Of a stretch of DNA of 6,065 bases, positions 5,815 through 6,065 are shown one piece after another. The number at the start of each line of letters is the position of its first letter. The first letter of the stretch is position 1. The notes under the pieces were generated by a model. That model worked only from the letters and a program-made list of their open reading frames with translations. It was not told where the DNA came from and did not search any database. The stretch spans positions 1-6,065 of the forward strand of contig JACDDF010000159.1 in the NCBI GenBank assembly GCA_013817135.1, in the 5' to 3' direction. The position numbers were made by a program, and so were the translations under genes. Source of the stretch: Nitrospirales bacterium. Lineage in GTDB: Bacteria; Nitrospirota; Nitrospiria; Nitrospirales; UBA8639.

Positions 5815-6033
5815 GCACCGCGCCTCGTGCTCGAAGGGCTCGTCCTCATCCTGACCGCCGTCGGCGTCGTCTTGCTGCGCCGTCGCGTGGTCACGGATCG
5901 GCAAGAGGTGAGATTCGACGGCGCGAACGAGCAGTAACTGGGCACCGTGTTGGTGGGCGAGCACCCGTGCGTACGGAAGGGCGCGCGCTGCCAGGTCTGA
6001 GCCATCGAGCGGAACCAGGATCTTGCGGTACAT
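5815..6033 (-). pseudogene. Universal stress protein (UspA family), 5' fragment running into repeats
   Basis: The frame opens with MYRKILVPLDGSDLAARAL, continuing PYARVLAHQHGAQLLLVRAVE. This is the classical first strand, loop and helix of the UspA fold, including the VPLDGS nucleotide-contacting loop (7-12). Clear resemblance stops near residue 48. Residues 49-73 are acidic and unlike the family, and the frame then crosses the duplicated 25-bp unit and the heptamer array, ending only at 5407 inside the exporter gene in antisense. The C-terminal G-x2-G-x9-G-S/T ATP-binding motif of the family is absent. The natural reading is a gene truncated or scrambled by repeats; a frameshift near 5850 is also possible, because the third frame there reads RALRARGAVPG before a stop at 5756-5758. 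AGGGGG at 6044-6049 is a plausible ribosome site, 10 nt upstream. GC is far higher than in the neighbouring genes. It might still be translated as a short protein. Confidence 0.65.
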
Positions 6034-6065
6034 GGTGATTTCGCCCCCTGCGCTGAGCGTACGTT

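Noticed and set aside
5407..6033. A complete 208-residue - strand gene starting as UspA
   Set aside because: Only the first part resembles UspA. The rest is translation of hairpin and heptamer repeats and then about 150 bp antisense to the highly conserved ATPase part of the exporter.

Overview
The window reads as ordinary chromosomal DNA of a Gram-negative bacterium. Four complete genes on the + strand are recognisable, and a cut-off gene lies at the left edge. Moderate GC in the main genes, an outer-membrane type lipoprotein signal on the substrate-binding protein, and an interspersed repeat with imperfect GTGTTsAAAAA-type ends (s = C or G) fit a Nitrospirota (Nitrospira-like) genome. That placement is inference from style, not proof.

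Positions 1-1946 hold the end of a polyamine-type ABC import operon: the last residues of a PotB-like permease, an intact PotC-like permease and an intact PotD-like lipoprotein. The genes are tightly packed (ATGA overlap, then a 13-nt gap). Together they would form the membrane channel and solute receptor of a spermidine/putrescine-type importer; the ATPase (PotA) must lie upstream of the window. After a possible promoter comes a secreted HEAT-repeat protein of unknown role (2031-2858).

Positions 2859-3174 are a 316-bp gene-free gap. It contains a compact 127-bp inverted-repeat element that ends 12 bp before the ribosome binding site of the next gene, peptide deformylase (3175-3705). After a 128-bp spacer with a 10-bp tandem duplication comes a GTG-started, MsbA-like ABC exporter half-transporter (3834-5558).

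The right end (5559-6065) is different. An array of GGCGTAA heptamers, a 16-bp inverted repeat and a duplicated 25-bp hairpin unit lie between the exporter and the 5' part of a universal stress protein gene on the - strand. Only about the first 48 residues of that protein look like UspA; the reading frame then runs into the repeats and on into antisense of the exporter, so it looks truncated. GC there is about 70% in a hand-counted 60-bp sample, against about 47% in a sample of the exporter gene, which suggests a different origin.

I found no convincing new biological system. The points most worth following up are the repeat element in front of def, the repeat-interrupted usp fragment, and the HEAT protein next to the polyamine operon.
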